From Trachelipus rathkii (taxonomy: Eukaryota; Arthropoda; Malacostraca; Isopoda; Trachelipodidae), in contig JABUQX010141961.1 of the NCBI GenBank assembly GCA_015478945.1, forward strand, positions 42,501-52,500: DNA of 10,000 bases. Direction: 5' to 3'. Positions 1 to 10,000 of the stretch are shown one piece after another (the first letter of the stretch is position 1; the number at the start of each line of letters is the position of its first letter). The notes under the pieces are model-generated. The model made no database searches. It worked only from the letters and a program-made list of their open reading frames with translations, and was not told the DNA's origin. A program made the position numbers and the translations under genes.

Positions 1-609
<609 letters not shown>

Positions 610-638
610 TTTTGTCTACACAAAATTTTTGTATACGA

Positions 639-646
<8 letters not shown>

Positions 647-709
<63 letters not shown>
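647..709. repeat. (TA)n microsatellite with a short CA lead-in
   Basis: About 31 TA units follow a short ACACAC stretch (641-646). The 40-bp insert at 607-646 separates it from the previous array. CA to TA transitions are common where a CA microsatellite decays or where repeat types join. Confidence 0.95.
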
Positions 710-714
<5 letters not shown>

Positions 715-756
715 GATTTGCCTACTCAAGAATTTTGACTACGAGCCGCTGCACTG
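710..756. other. 47-bp unique island between two (TA)n arrays
   Basis: A short non-repetitive segment contains GACTACGAGCCGCTGCAC (738-755), clearly more GC-rich than its surroundings. It separates the array ending at 709 from the (TA)n tail of the neighbouring SINE-like element. It may be the end of an unidentified repeat family. No open frame or RNA motif was found. Confidence 0.4.
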
Positions 757-880
757 ATATATATATATATATAACAAAAAGGTAATTGCTACCTGGGGTC
801 CGGACGAGGGACCGAACTTGGGTTCTGTGCCTTGCAACTCTGTCGCTCTATCCATTGTACCACGATACTGACACGAAATA
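757..880 (-). mobile_element. tRNA-derived SINE head with (TA)n tail
   Basis: On the minus strand this resembles a tRNA gene with an internal RNA polymerase III promoter. The A-box-like TGGTACAATGG is the complement of 852-862. About 33 nt further on, AAGTTCGGTCC (complement of 809-819) matches the GWTCRANNC B-box core except for one A-to-G change. The intervening bases do not fold into a clean anticodon arm and there is no proper acceptor stem, so this is not a working tRNA. Downstream in the minus direction the element runs through CAATTACC and a T-rich stretch straight into (TA)n at 757-773, as expected of a short interspersed element ending in a simple-repeat tail. The 5' limit is uncertain. 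tRNA-derived SINEs are established elements in molluscs and many other animals; the family name is not known. Confidence 0.55.
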
Positions 881-993
881 TATAGCTGGCCCACAACTTT
901 ACTGGACTATGGAACTTACCTTTTCCTCCCCTGAAGATTTTTATGCTGGCGCCCCTAAGTCTTTAGCTGCCAAAGTTATTTAGATTTTTTTTT

Positions 994-1041
994 AAATTTT
1001 GTTAAAAATTTTGTTAAATGTTGTTAAATTTTGCTAAATTT
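994..1041 (+). repeat. Short degenerate tandem repeat (AAATTTTGTTA-like)
   Basis: About four imperfect copies of an 11-12 bp unit related to AAATTTTGTTA follow one another, with copies shortened or changed (GTTGTTA, TTTGCTA). The array lies between an unclassified segment (881-993) and the LINE remnant. It may be a local slippage product or the boundary of one of the neighbouring retroelements. Confidence 0.6.
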
Positions 1042-1069
1042 ATTGTCCATGCCATCGAAAACTTTTCTC

Positions 1070-1990
1070 AGAGGAAAGTGGAAAGAGAATTATCTTTCTG
1101 TCTACTCTTTTTCAAGCTTTTTCTGTCACCTTGCTAAAAACGTTCATTCCTCTTTTCCTATTTGTTTCTCCCTATAGTCTTACTGATGATGTCTTACCTT
1201 CTGTAATTAGTGGTAGCGGTGCATGATACTGATAGTATTCCTCCTGAAATTCTTCAAAACTTGTGACTGTGAGCTGTTAAAGTTGGTGGGTGCAGATTTA
1301 ACCTGTTTCAGAAATGGATGACTCCTTTCCATCTTCTAACTACTGTCCTATTACATTAAGATCTGTTCTCTCTAAGATTATGAAACTTACTTTTAACTGG
1401 AAGATCTGGAAACATTTTAAATATTCAAATTTTGTCTATGATCTCCAGTATGGTTTCTGTAAGGAATTCTCTTTTGGTCATCTTCTAGAAACTCCTTCAA
1501 TCTAAATCTTCGTCCTCTGCTCTCAAAGATCGAAATTTATAATTTATGTAATTTTCTCTCTGATTTCCTTTGGTTAGTTTTAAAGCAAATACTAGTAGTA
1601 AATGGCCACAGTTCATCATTTAAGTCTACCATTGTGGTTTTCTTCCGCACTTCAAAGTATGTCCAGTCCACAACTATATTTTTCTATATTTCATTAATGA
1701 TCTTCTAGCCCTAACTTTATCCCCTATCCATTCATATCCTGACGATTCCTTGCCTCAAAATTTCTTTCATTTCAAAAAATGTCCATCCCACCAGCATATA
1801 TATAGCACGTAGTAATAGTAAGACCTTATTAAAGCAACTGATCTCTGATTTCTTTGTATCTCTAACAGGGGCAGATTCGTTTTCAATACCTCAGAATCTC
1901 GCATCCCTCACCTTTCCACTGGACATAATCTGCACACATATAGAACATCTTATTCAATAAAAGACAAGTCTAACTTTGTCTGCCCTTAAT
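1070..1990 (+). pseudogene. Decayed non-LTR (jockey/CR1-like LINE) reverse transcriptase
   Basis: A non-LTR retrotransposon polymerase is readable in pieces across several frames. From 1231 comes DSIPPEILQN, like the 'GPDGIP..ilkn' region before RT block 1. From 1335 comes SNYCPITL (family: SNYRPIxL), followed by SVLSKIM and a conserved-type KIWKH. At 1446-1463 lies QYGFCK (family: QYGFRKG). Near 1600-1640 'VNGHSSSFKS' parallels the variable loop before the missing SGVPQGSVLSP block. At 1681-1746 FLYFINDLLALTLSPIHSY leads to Y-P-D-D (1735-1746), where active enzymes have YADD. Further on HFKKCPSHQHI and IPHLSTGHNLH resemble the thumb region. In life the enzyme copies element RNA into DNA at a nicked target. 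Frameshifts and stops (TGA codons at 1264 and 1270) show this copy is dead. The 5' limit is approximate; no endonuclease domain and no 3' tail were found. Confidence 0.8.
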
Positions 1991-2383
1991 ACTATTATGA
2001 TGCAAACACAGAATCACGTACGTTATGTACGAAATATTCAGTAAGAAGATATTTCACATAACTGTTCGATTTCTGGAAATATTTTGTATGCGTCGTTGTC
2101 GATGCGCATGCGCAGTAGACCAGCATTCAAACACGTGTGACAGGCAATACATAACTTGATGTTTGTCAGTCAGCTTATATTAAATTGAAAATAACGTTCC
2201 TGGAGCACTTAATTGAAGAGTTAAACAAATATTCATGCCTCTGGAATAAATTCACATAGAAATACTAGAGGGATAATACGGGATATTACGGGATAGTAAT
2301 GTCTGACAGAGGATTTACGAAGTTTGGAAAATGTGGGTACATGTACTATATATATTCTCATTATTTTATTGTAAAGCCCAAGA
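1991..2383. other. Unique sequence, no gene recognised
   Basis: Nearly balanced in composition compared with the rest of the window, and without microsatellite. It contains ACGTACGT-like palindromic motifs (near 2017-2030), an NRF1-like palindrome and an ACACGTGT E-box palindrome. A short open frame starting at 2299 runs into the (TA)n array and lacks any recognisable domain, so it is not called as a gene. Confidence 0.4.
2103..2138. promoter_or_regulatory. NRF1-like palindrome plus E-box palindrome
   Basis: TGCGCATGCGCA at 2103-2114 is a perfect 12-bp palindrome identical to the canonical NRF1 recognition sequence. ACACGTGT (2131-2138), 16 bp further, contains the CACGTG E-box. CpG-rich sites are rare in this AT-rich window. 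No transcript start, exon or CpG island accompanies them, so a promoter is only a possibility; a chance or repeat-borne origin is also plausible. Confidence 0.25.
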
Positions 2384-2398
2384 ATATATATATATATA

Positions 2399-2442
<44 letters not shown>

Positions 2443-2483
2443 GAGATATATTGGGTATATAGATATGTGTGTATATGTATATA

Positions 2484-2525
<42 letters not shown>
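2384..2525. repeat. Compound (TA)n block
   Basis: Three TA runs (2384-2398, 2400-2438, 2485-2525) are separated by a G and by a degenerate GAGAGATATATTGGG/GTGTGTATATG stretch. The degenerate part probably represents mutated repeat. Confidence 0.93.
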
Positions 2526-2528
<3 letters not shown>

Positions 2529-2846
2529 ACACCCATTGGCAACTCTCTCCCTCTTCCGCAGCCGTGTAACTACCTGGTGTAAGCGAACCGAAAGTAGCAA
2601 ACATAACATAATACATACTTCTTCTTTTGAAAAGGGCTCGCGTGAGACGCCTTTCCACACGGTTTCATCCTTTTTCTGTTCAGCCTTTGAGCAAATATGT
2701 TTAATCATACATATTCTCCACTGGAAAAGACCAGAACAAACTTCCTTTCTTAATTTTACTTGCGATGATAACCTTTCATTTTAATGTATTGGAATATTTA
2801 TCAGCTTTGGAGTGGATTTAATCTAGCCGCTGACCCCATTCAGAGG
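2526..2846. other. Unclassified non-repetitive segment between (TA)n arrays
   Basis: A relatively GC-rich stretch begins directly at the end of a (TA)n run with TGTCACACCC (2525-2534). Read on the minus strand it ends in GGGTGTGACA followed by TA repeats, the layout expected of a retroposed element with a simple-repeat tail. I could not find a convincing A/B box pair, a coding domain or terminal repeats. Open frames on both strands lack recognisable motifs. It may be part of a SINE or another interspersed repeat; identity unknown. Confidence 0.35.
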
Positions 2847-2987
<141 letters not shown>

Positions 2988-3083
2988 CACATATTTTTGT
3001 TAACCGGAAAATCTTTTTCTGAAAAATAGTTTAAAGTATTCGGAAACAATTAATTATTGCATTTCTTCTTTATTTTTTTAGTG

Positions 3084-3084
<1 letters not shown>

Positions 3085-3159
<75 letters not shown>

Positions 3160-3172
3160 AAAGAAAGATATA

Positions 3173-3208
<36 letters not shown>

Positions 3209-3280
3209 CTATTAAGGCATACAAACACATATATATATATATAGAAGAGATATATATGTTATAGCATATATATATATAGT

Positions 3281-3302
<22 letters not shown>
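3085..3302. repeat. Compound (TA)n cluster
   Basis: TA runs at 3085-3154, 3177-3205, 3228-3242, 3267-3278 and 3281-3302 are separated by short degenerate spacers rich in AGAAAGA and ATAGAAGAG. The spacers contain no recognisable gene or element end. Confidence 0.92.
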
Positions 3303-3313
<11 letters not shown>

Positions 3314-3367
3314 ACACAGAAACATAGAAATATATAAATTGGTTATTATATATATGTGCTCTAATGT

Positions 3368-3531
<164 letters not shown>

Positions 3532-3536
<5 letters not shown>

Positions 3537-3637
3537 TCTCCGGCTCTGGCTCCCGCCTGGCTTGGCCGGAGTTCCGGCCTTTTTAAAGATCTCCGGCTCC
3601 GGCCGGAGACCACTAGTCTCCGGCTTTCTCCGGCCGG
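3532..3637. promoter_or_regulatory. Left subterminal CCGG array, probable transposase-binding region
   Basis: Ten CCGG tetramers in 106 bp start at 3532, 3540, 3566, 3574, 3593, 3599, 3603, 3620, 3630 and 3634, mostly within CTCCGGC or its complement GCCGGAG. hAT transposases are known to bind short subterminal repeats (for example AAACGG in Ac), so these are probably binding sites by analogy. The AT-rich surroundings contain almost no CCGG, which makes the clustering striking. CpG sites here could also be methylation targets. Confidence 0.7.
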
Positions 3638-3643
3638 AGATCT
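3587..3643. repeat. Imperfect 57-bp inverted repeat (potential hairpin)
   Basis: AGATCTCCGG (3587-3596) is the exact complement of CCGGAGATCT (3634-3643). Nested inside, GCCGGAGAC (3602-3610) pairs perfectly with GTCTCCGGC (3616-3624) across the 5-nt loop CACTA. The inner and outer stems are separated by small unpaired parts of unequal length. Confidence 0.75.
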
Positions 3644-4442
<799 letters not shown>

Positions 4443-5270
4443 CTAATATTTAAAATCAAATACTCTTAAATTATGATGAAGAAACAGGAGCTGATCAGCT
4501 AGTGTTGGAAAAAGACGATTCCTTTTACTTGTATAAATATTTCCTGCTTGGCTAAACATTCTCTCGCTAAATACACTTGAAGGTGAAGCAGAGAGATATT
4601 TCCTAGCTAATTCAGGTAAGATGCAATCAGGATAAAGAGCTTTTCTTTCTTTCCACCATAACAGTGGATCAGCATCCGATTTTCGTTCCATGAGTGGTGC
4701 TGCAAAATATTTATCCACAGTAGTTTGAATAGTATTTTCTAATTCATGTTGTTTTCTCTCACTGCTGCTTCTACGTTTACATTTTAACTTTTTTCTCCTT
4801 TGATCAGTTCCACTTGGTTTGATTGTATCTGAATATTCTTCATTTTCTTCTGACGATTTTTCTTGTAGCATGTCATCAAAGCACTTCCTGAAAATTGAAT
4901 GTGTTTCCTTCTCAATACCTGCCGTTTCATTTTCAGATTCTTCATGTGAATCTGTATGAGACTGATCATTTTTATCATCATTTTGTTCATCAGAATCTGA
5001 ACTTAATGTAATGCTTTCTTTAGCTTTCATAAAAAGTTTTACTTCTTCTTTGAGCATAAATTTTATTTTATTCTGATCAATAATATCAAAGGGAGCTAAT
5101 TTGTATTGTGGATTTAGAACTGCTACAAGTACATAAAGTTTCTTCTCTTTAATGGTACCAAAACGTTCATTAACAAAATTTAAAAGTTCGTCTTTCATAG
5201 TTTTTACACCGCTATCCTTCCAAGTTTTTGCTAAATATTTTTTGCAGTGCATTAACTGCAGGTATAACAA
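4443..5270 (-). CDS. hAT transposase C-terminal part: catalytic Glu and dimerisation domain
   Basis: An uninterrupted 275-residue frame. True homology begins near residue 10, so the ATG at 5270 is only the first Met in this frame and not a real start. Residues 52-57 (LNPQYK) match the 'LDPRYK' block. Residues about 86-180 form a low-complexity acidic stretch (many Ser, Asp, Glu) followed by the basic cluster RRKKLKCKRR, a plausible nuclear signal. Residues 199-275 are a textbook hAT C-terminal dimerisation domain, from DADPLLWW through LARKYLS, SSVFSERMFSQAG and LLFLHHNL, with the catalytic Glu at residue 236. The domain packs against the RNase H-like core and makes the transposase multimer. 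It is joined to the upstream part by a one-base shift at an A6 tract. Confidence 0.9.
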   Translation of the reverse strand: MLYLQLMHCKKYLAKTWKDSGVKTMKDELLNFVNERFGTIKEKKLYVLVAVLNPQYKLAPFDIIDQNKIKFMLKEEVKLFMKAKESITLSSDSDEQNDDKNDQSHTDSHEESENETAGIEKETHSIFRKCFDDMLQEKSSEENEEYSDTIKPSGTDQRRKKLKCKRRSSSERKQHELENTIQTTVDKYFAAPLMERKSDADPLLWWKERKALYPDCILPELARKYLSASPSSVFSERMFSQAGNIYTSKRNRLFPTLADQLLFLHHNLRVFDFKY

Positions 5271-5742
5271 AAGATAAATCTACATCATCATCAATCGCTC
5301 GTTTAGTTAATTCTTCAAATGGTTGTAGCAATCTAAATATATTCTCCATTAGCTTCCAGTGATTTGCATTTAAGATATCTAGATTGTTTTTCGAATTTGA
5401 AGAATATATAGTAATTGCAATTTTTTGTTCTATGATCCTTTGCAGCATATAATATGATGAATTCCATCTTGTTTCCACACCTTGGATAAGCTTTTGTATT
5501 GGCAAATTTTGAGATTTTTGAATTTCAGTTAACTTAGTTGCAGCAATTGGTGATCTACTAAAATGACCTACAATTTTCCTAGATAAAGTAATTAAATCTT
5601 TAATTGATTTTTGAGAAAATATAGCATCATGTATTACTAGTTGTAAGGAATGAATAAAACATGTCTCATTTATAACACCTGTCGCTCTCATACCTTTTGT
5701 AATGTTTGGTGCATTATCTGTTAGGACAATATGAATATTTTC
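5212..5742 (-). pseudogene. hAT transposase core fragment with second catalytic Asp
   Basis: This frame is open from about 5742 to a stop at 5212. It starts with ENIHIVLTDNAPN, carrying the second acidic residue of the RNase H-like catalytic triad. CFIHSLQLVIHDA, ETRWNS and LLQPFEELTKR follow, all typical of BED-type hAT transposases. The ATG at 5691 lies after the catalytic motif, so translation from it would lack the active site. The frame ends as ...ALQKIFSKNLEG, while the next frame continues naturally as KYLAKTWK, so one extra A in the coding-strand A6 tract (5238-5243) best explains the break. Confidence 0.88.
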
Positions 5743-6240
5743 TTTTTTTTTAAATCCCAGCTCTTAAGTATTTCCTCATATTTTATGCTGAATGAGAAAC
5801 ACTAAAACTACTGATTTGTAATGTTCCATTCTTCCTTTGAAAATCTTTATCAATCCAATGCCCTGACATACTTATAAAGCTTTCATTGTTATATGAGCAA
5901 GTCCAAATATCTGATGTTAATGATATTGTTTGAATTTCTTGCAGCTGAAGTGTTATTTTGTTCTTTACCCTTTTATATAATCTCTTCTGAAAAGTAACTC
6001 CTTGATGGAATATTATATTGTGGACATACGTGATTTATTATCTCTTAAATCCAATGTCTTCTACAAAAGAAAATGGCAGATTGTCCACAGCAATCATTTC
6101 CCTAATTTTGAAATGAATTTCTGTGCTTTTTCTATCATTAATGTCCCAAATCTTTGTTTTCTGTTATTTCAAACAGTGCAGGCTGAAGAAATCTTTTTTT
6201 AATAGAGGTAGAAATTGATGATATGGATGGACATGGATCA
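5743..6240 (-). pseudogene. hAT transposase N-terminal half, heavily frame-shifted, with first catalytic Asp
   Basis: No long single frame survives, but successive pieces in different frames are clearly homologous to hAT transposases: 'MIAVDNLPFSFVED' with GFKR, then 'CPQYNIPSRSYFSEE', then YKRVKNKI and ISLTSDIWTCS with the first catalytic Asp at 5909-5911, then SMSGHWID and finally KYEEILKSWDLK. Breaks occur near 6145, 6039, 5978 and 5784 and at the 9-base T tract 5743-5751. Most are consistent with loss of one base. Plus-strand open frames here (such as 6002-6202) are antisense shadows. Confidence 0.85.
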
Positions 6241-6495
6241 TCATCTGCTGTGTCTGTGATATAATGTTTTCTTTTTTCTGTCACTTTTCCTCTTGAAGCA
6301 GATATTTATCTTCAAATATGTGGTTTTATGTTTCTTTTCAAGATAATCCAGTAAAGGTTTTGTGCTATAATATTTTGAACCTTTCTTTGGGTTTCCTCTT
6401 GATAGTAATGTATTCCCAGTAGCGCACAAAAGACACTCAGCTTTACTATTATCGCTTACTTTAATCTTAAAGTAATCCCACACTAGAGAAGACAT
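6241..6495 (-). pseudogene. hAT transposase N-terminal BED zinc finger
   Basis: It starts MSSLVWDYF, the conserved aromatic pair of BED fingers, with W6 and F9. C21 and C24 form the CxxC pair and H56 is in LEKKH. The usual first histidine before the LxxxH ligand is Tyr here (Y51 in DYLEKKH), so one canonical zinc ligand looks replaced. BED fingers bind DNA, in hAT proteins probably the subterminal repeats. After residue 60 the frame is lost: the homologous continuation (FEDKYLLQEEK, then VTEKRKHYITDTADD) needs shifts near 6314 and 6286, and the open frame ends in unrelated basic residues. The Met at 6495 is well placed as the true start. Confidence 0.85.
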
Positions 6496-6716
<221 letters not shown>

Positions 6717-6721
6717 ATTCT

Positions 6722-6810
6722 CCGGCCGGAGACTCCGGCCTCCGGCCGGAATTAAAATTTTCATTCTCCGGCCTCCGGCTCTCCGGCCTCCGGCCAAAAT
6801 TACTCTCCGG
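6722..6810. promoter_or_regulatory. Right subterminal CCGG array, probable transposase-binding region
   Basis: Ten CCGG tetramers start at 6722, 6726, 6735, 6742, 6746, 6768, 6775, 6783, 6790 and 6807. They include two copies of the palindrome TCCGGCCGGA (6721-6730, 6741-6750). A 15-bp tandem unit CTCCGGCCTCCGGCT is repeated at 6766-6780 and 6781-6795 with one end difference. The same CTCCGGC word dominates the left end, so both ends offer the transposase comparable dense sites. Confidence 0.7.
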
Positions 6811-6817
6811 TGCATCA

Positions 6818-6820
<3 letters not shown>
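6806..6820 (-). repeat. hAT right terminal inverted repeat
   Basis: The complement reads TAGTGATGCACCGGA, matching the left repeat at 14/15. It is followed immediately by ATATATAT and an 88-bp (TA)n array. Confidence 0.93.

Positions 6821-7689
<869 letters not shown>

Positions 7690-7741
<52 letters not shown>
7690..7741. repeat. (CT)n microsatellite, 52 bp
   Basis: A perfect CT run on the plus strand, the complement of the (GA)n array 365 bp upstream. A degenerate pyrimidine-rich stretch (to about 7765) follows and leads into (TA)n. Confidence 0.97.
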
Positions 7742-7745
<4 letters not shown>

Positions 7746-7776
7746 CTCCTCCCTTTCCTCTGCTCCATATATATGA

Positions 7777-8314
<538 letters not shown>

Positions 8315-8600
8315 CATTCGTGTGTAAATAATACTGATATATTTTGTTACATTTGCCGGAATTATGTCATCTTAAAGCAAAGACAGGATATTACAAATGT
8401 TGTTAAACGTGCATACCGTTTGTATTTGTATGTAAAATTAGGCGATCAAGATAAAGCATGGGCAACATGTAAGGTACGCTGAACGCGTGAAGCTATACGA
8501 CTATGGAATACCAGTAATTATCCATGCCATTTGCTATTCCAATGGTTTGGAAAGAACCACAAATCATTATAATAATGACTGTTATTTTTGCCTGACATAA
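8315..8600 (+). pseudogene. Relic of an uncharacterised Cys-pair protein family
   Basis: One frame is open from 8315 to a TGA at 8480-8482 and reads CVNNTDIFCYICRNY, then ITNVVKRAYRLYLYVKLGDQDKAWATC. After a break, MPFAIPMVWKEP is readable from 8524 in a second frame. NHYNNDCYFCLT follows in a third, up to 8597. From memory, the order CYxC - KKAYxLYFG - GDQDK-W - MPFAxPMVWREP - DCYFC occurs in a repetitive, uncharacterised family of predicted proteins in arthropods, cnidarians and molluscs; I cannot give a name or function. The spaced Cys pairs suggest zinc binding. At least two frameshifts and a stop make this copy non-functional. Its last codons abut the truncated hAT copy. Confidence 0.6.
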
Positions 8601-9823
<1,223 letters not shown>

Positions 9824-9856
<33 letters not shown>

Positions 9857-9897
9857 CTATATATATATATTTATATATTTATTATTTAGTTAATTTG

Positions 9898-9933
<36 letters not shown>

Positions 9934-10000
9934 GTATATGTACAAATATGCATTTTTAATTCATGCACATATATATATAAAAGGAAGGTAGGATGGACAA
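9824..10000. repeat. Compound (TA)n block at the window end
   Basis: TA runs at 9824-9852, 9858-9870 and 9900-9928, with shorter AT stretches up to about 9979. The last 20 bases are AGGAAGG-rich and cut by the window edge. Confidence 0.9.

Larger units (their letters stand above)
4443..6495 (-). pseudogene. hAT transposase gene (BED-finger type), frame-broken
   Basis: The gene runs from an ATG at 6495 to a stop at 4443. It would encode a nuclear DNA-binding recombinase of roughly 650-680 residues, in the usual range for hAT transposases. In order: a BED zinc finger; the I-x-E-M-I-A-x-D 'LPFSFVED' helix region; the first catalytic Asp in LTSDIW (codon 5909-5911); the second in LTDNAPN (5716-5718); CFIHSLQLVIHDA; VETRWNS; LLQPFEELTKR; LNPQYK; and the C-terminal dimerisation domain with the catalytic Glu in SSVFSERMFS (4563-4565). 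Reading requires frame changes near 6314, 6286, 6145, 6039, 5978, 5784, at T9 (5743-5751) and at T6 (5238-5243). Seven of the eight lie in the N-terminal third. No splice-site logic explains one-base shifts, so they are mutations or sequence errors. Confidence 0.9.

Noticed and set aside
852..880. Functional tRNA gene on the minus strand
   Set aside because: It has A- and B-box-like sequences but no proper acceptor stem or convincing anticodon arm. A SINE head fits better.
4784..4990. 68-residue minus-strand frame inside the transposase
   Set aside because: It is a shadow of the acidic stretch of the C-terminal transposase frame and has no independent motif.
5738..5751. Programmed ribosomal frameshift at A-rich slippery sequences (A9 and A6) in the transposase
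   Set aside because: At least six other breaks lie outside such sites and their directions vary, so mutation or sequence error is simpler.
6002..6202. 66-residue plus-strand frame
   Set aside because: It is antisense to the frame-shifted transposase region, whose hAT homology is clear on the minus strand.

Overview
The window looks like repeat-dominated, gene-poor intergenic DNA from an invertebrate animal. It is very AT-rich, and roughly 1.8 kb (about 18%) is perfect or near-perfect (TA)n microsatellite. It also holds a tRNA-derived SINE head, a decayed non-LTR retrotransposon reverse transcriptase and an animal-type BED-finger hAT transposon. A mollusc, perhaps a cephalopod, would fit, but cnidarians and some insects carry similar repeats, so the taxon is a guess. 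I see no intact host gene. The long open frames full of alternating Ile-Tyr, Arg-Glu or Leu-Ser are translations of (TA)n, (GA)n and (CT)n.

Layout. 1-442 is AT-rich DNA without a gene. 443-773 is (TA)n with a short unique insert. 757-880 is a minus-strand tRNA-like SINE whose tail runs into (TA)n. About 1070-1990 is a plus-strand LINE reverse-transcriptase remnant, still readable to a YADD-type box (here Y-P-D-D). 1991-2383 is unique sequence with an NRF1-like palindrome. 2384-3521 alternates (TA)n arrays with short unclassified spacers.

The centre is a complete hAT-superfamily DNA transposon, 3522-6820 (3,299 bp). It has 15-bp terminal inverted repeats matching at 14/15, ATATATAT on both outer flanks, and ten CCGG cores in each subterminal region. 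Its minus-strand BED-finger transposase gene (4443-6495) has all three DDE-type acidic residues in recognisable context, but at least eight single-base frame breaks. Two (TA)n blocks lie inside the element.

6820-8011 is (TA)n, then (GA)n, an A/T-rich core, (CT)n and (TA)n again, a mirror-like layout. 8315-8600 is the relic of a Cys-containing protein family that I recognise only as a recurring uncharacterised invertebrate repeat protein. It abuts about 8601-8955, an inverted, diverged copy of the left end of the same hAT family, aligning collinearly to about 3522-3910. The rest is more (TA)n and unclassified spacer.

Nothing here works together as a pathway. The coherent biology is a hAT family with CCGG-dense ends, at least two copies of which sit exactly at (TA)n borders.
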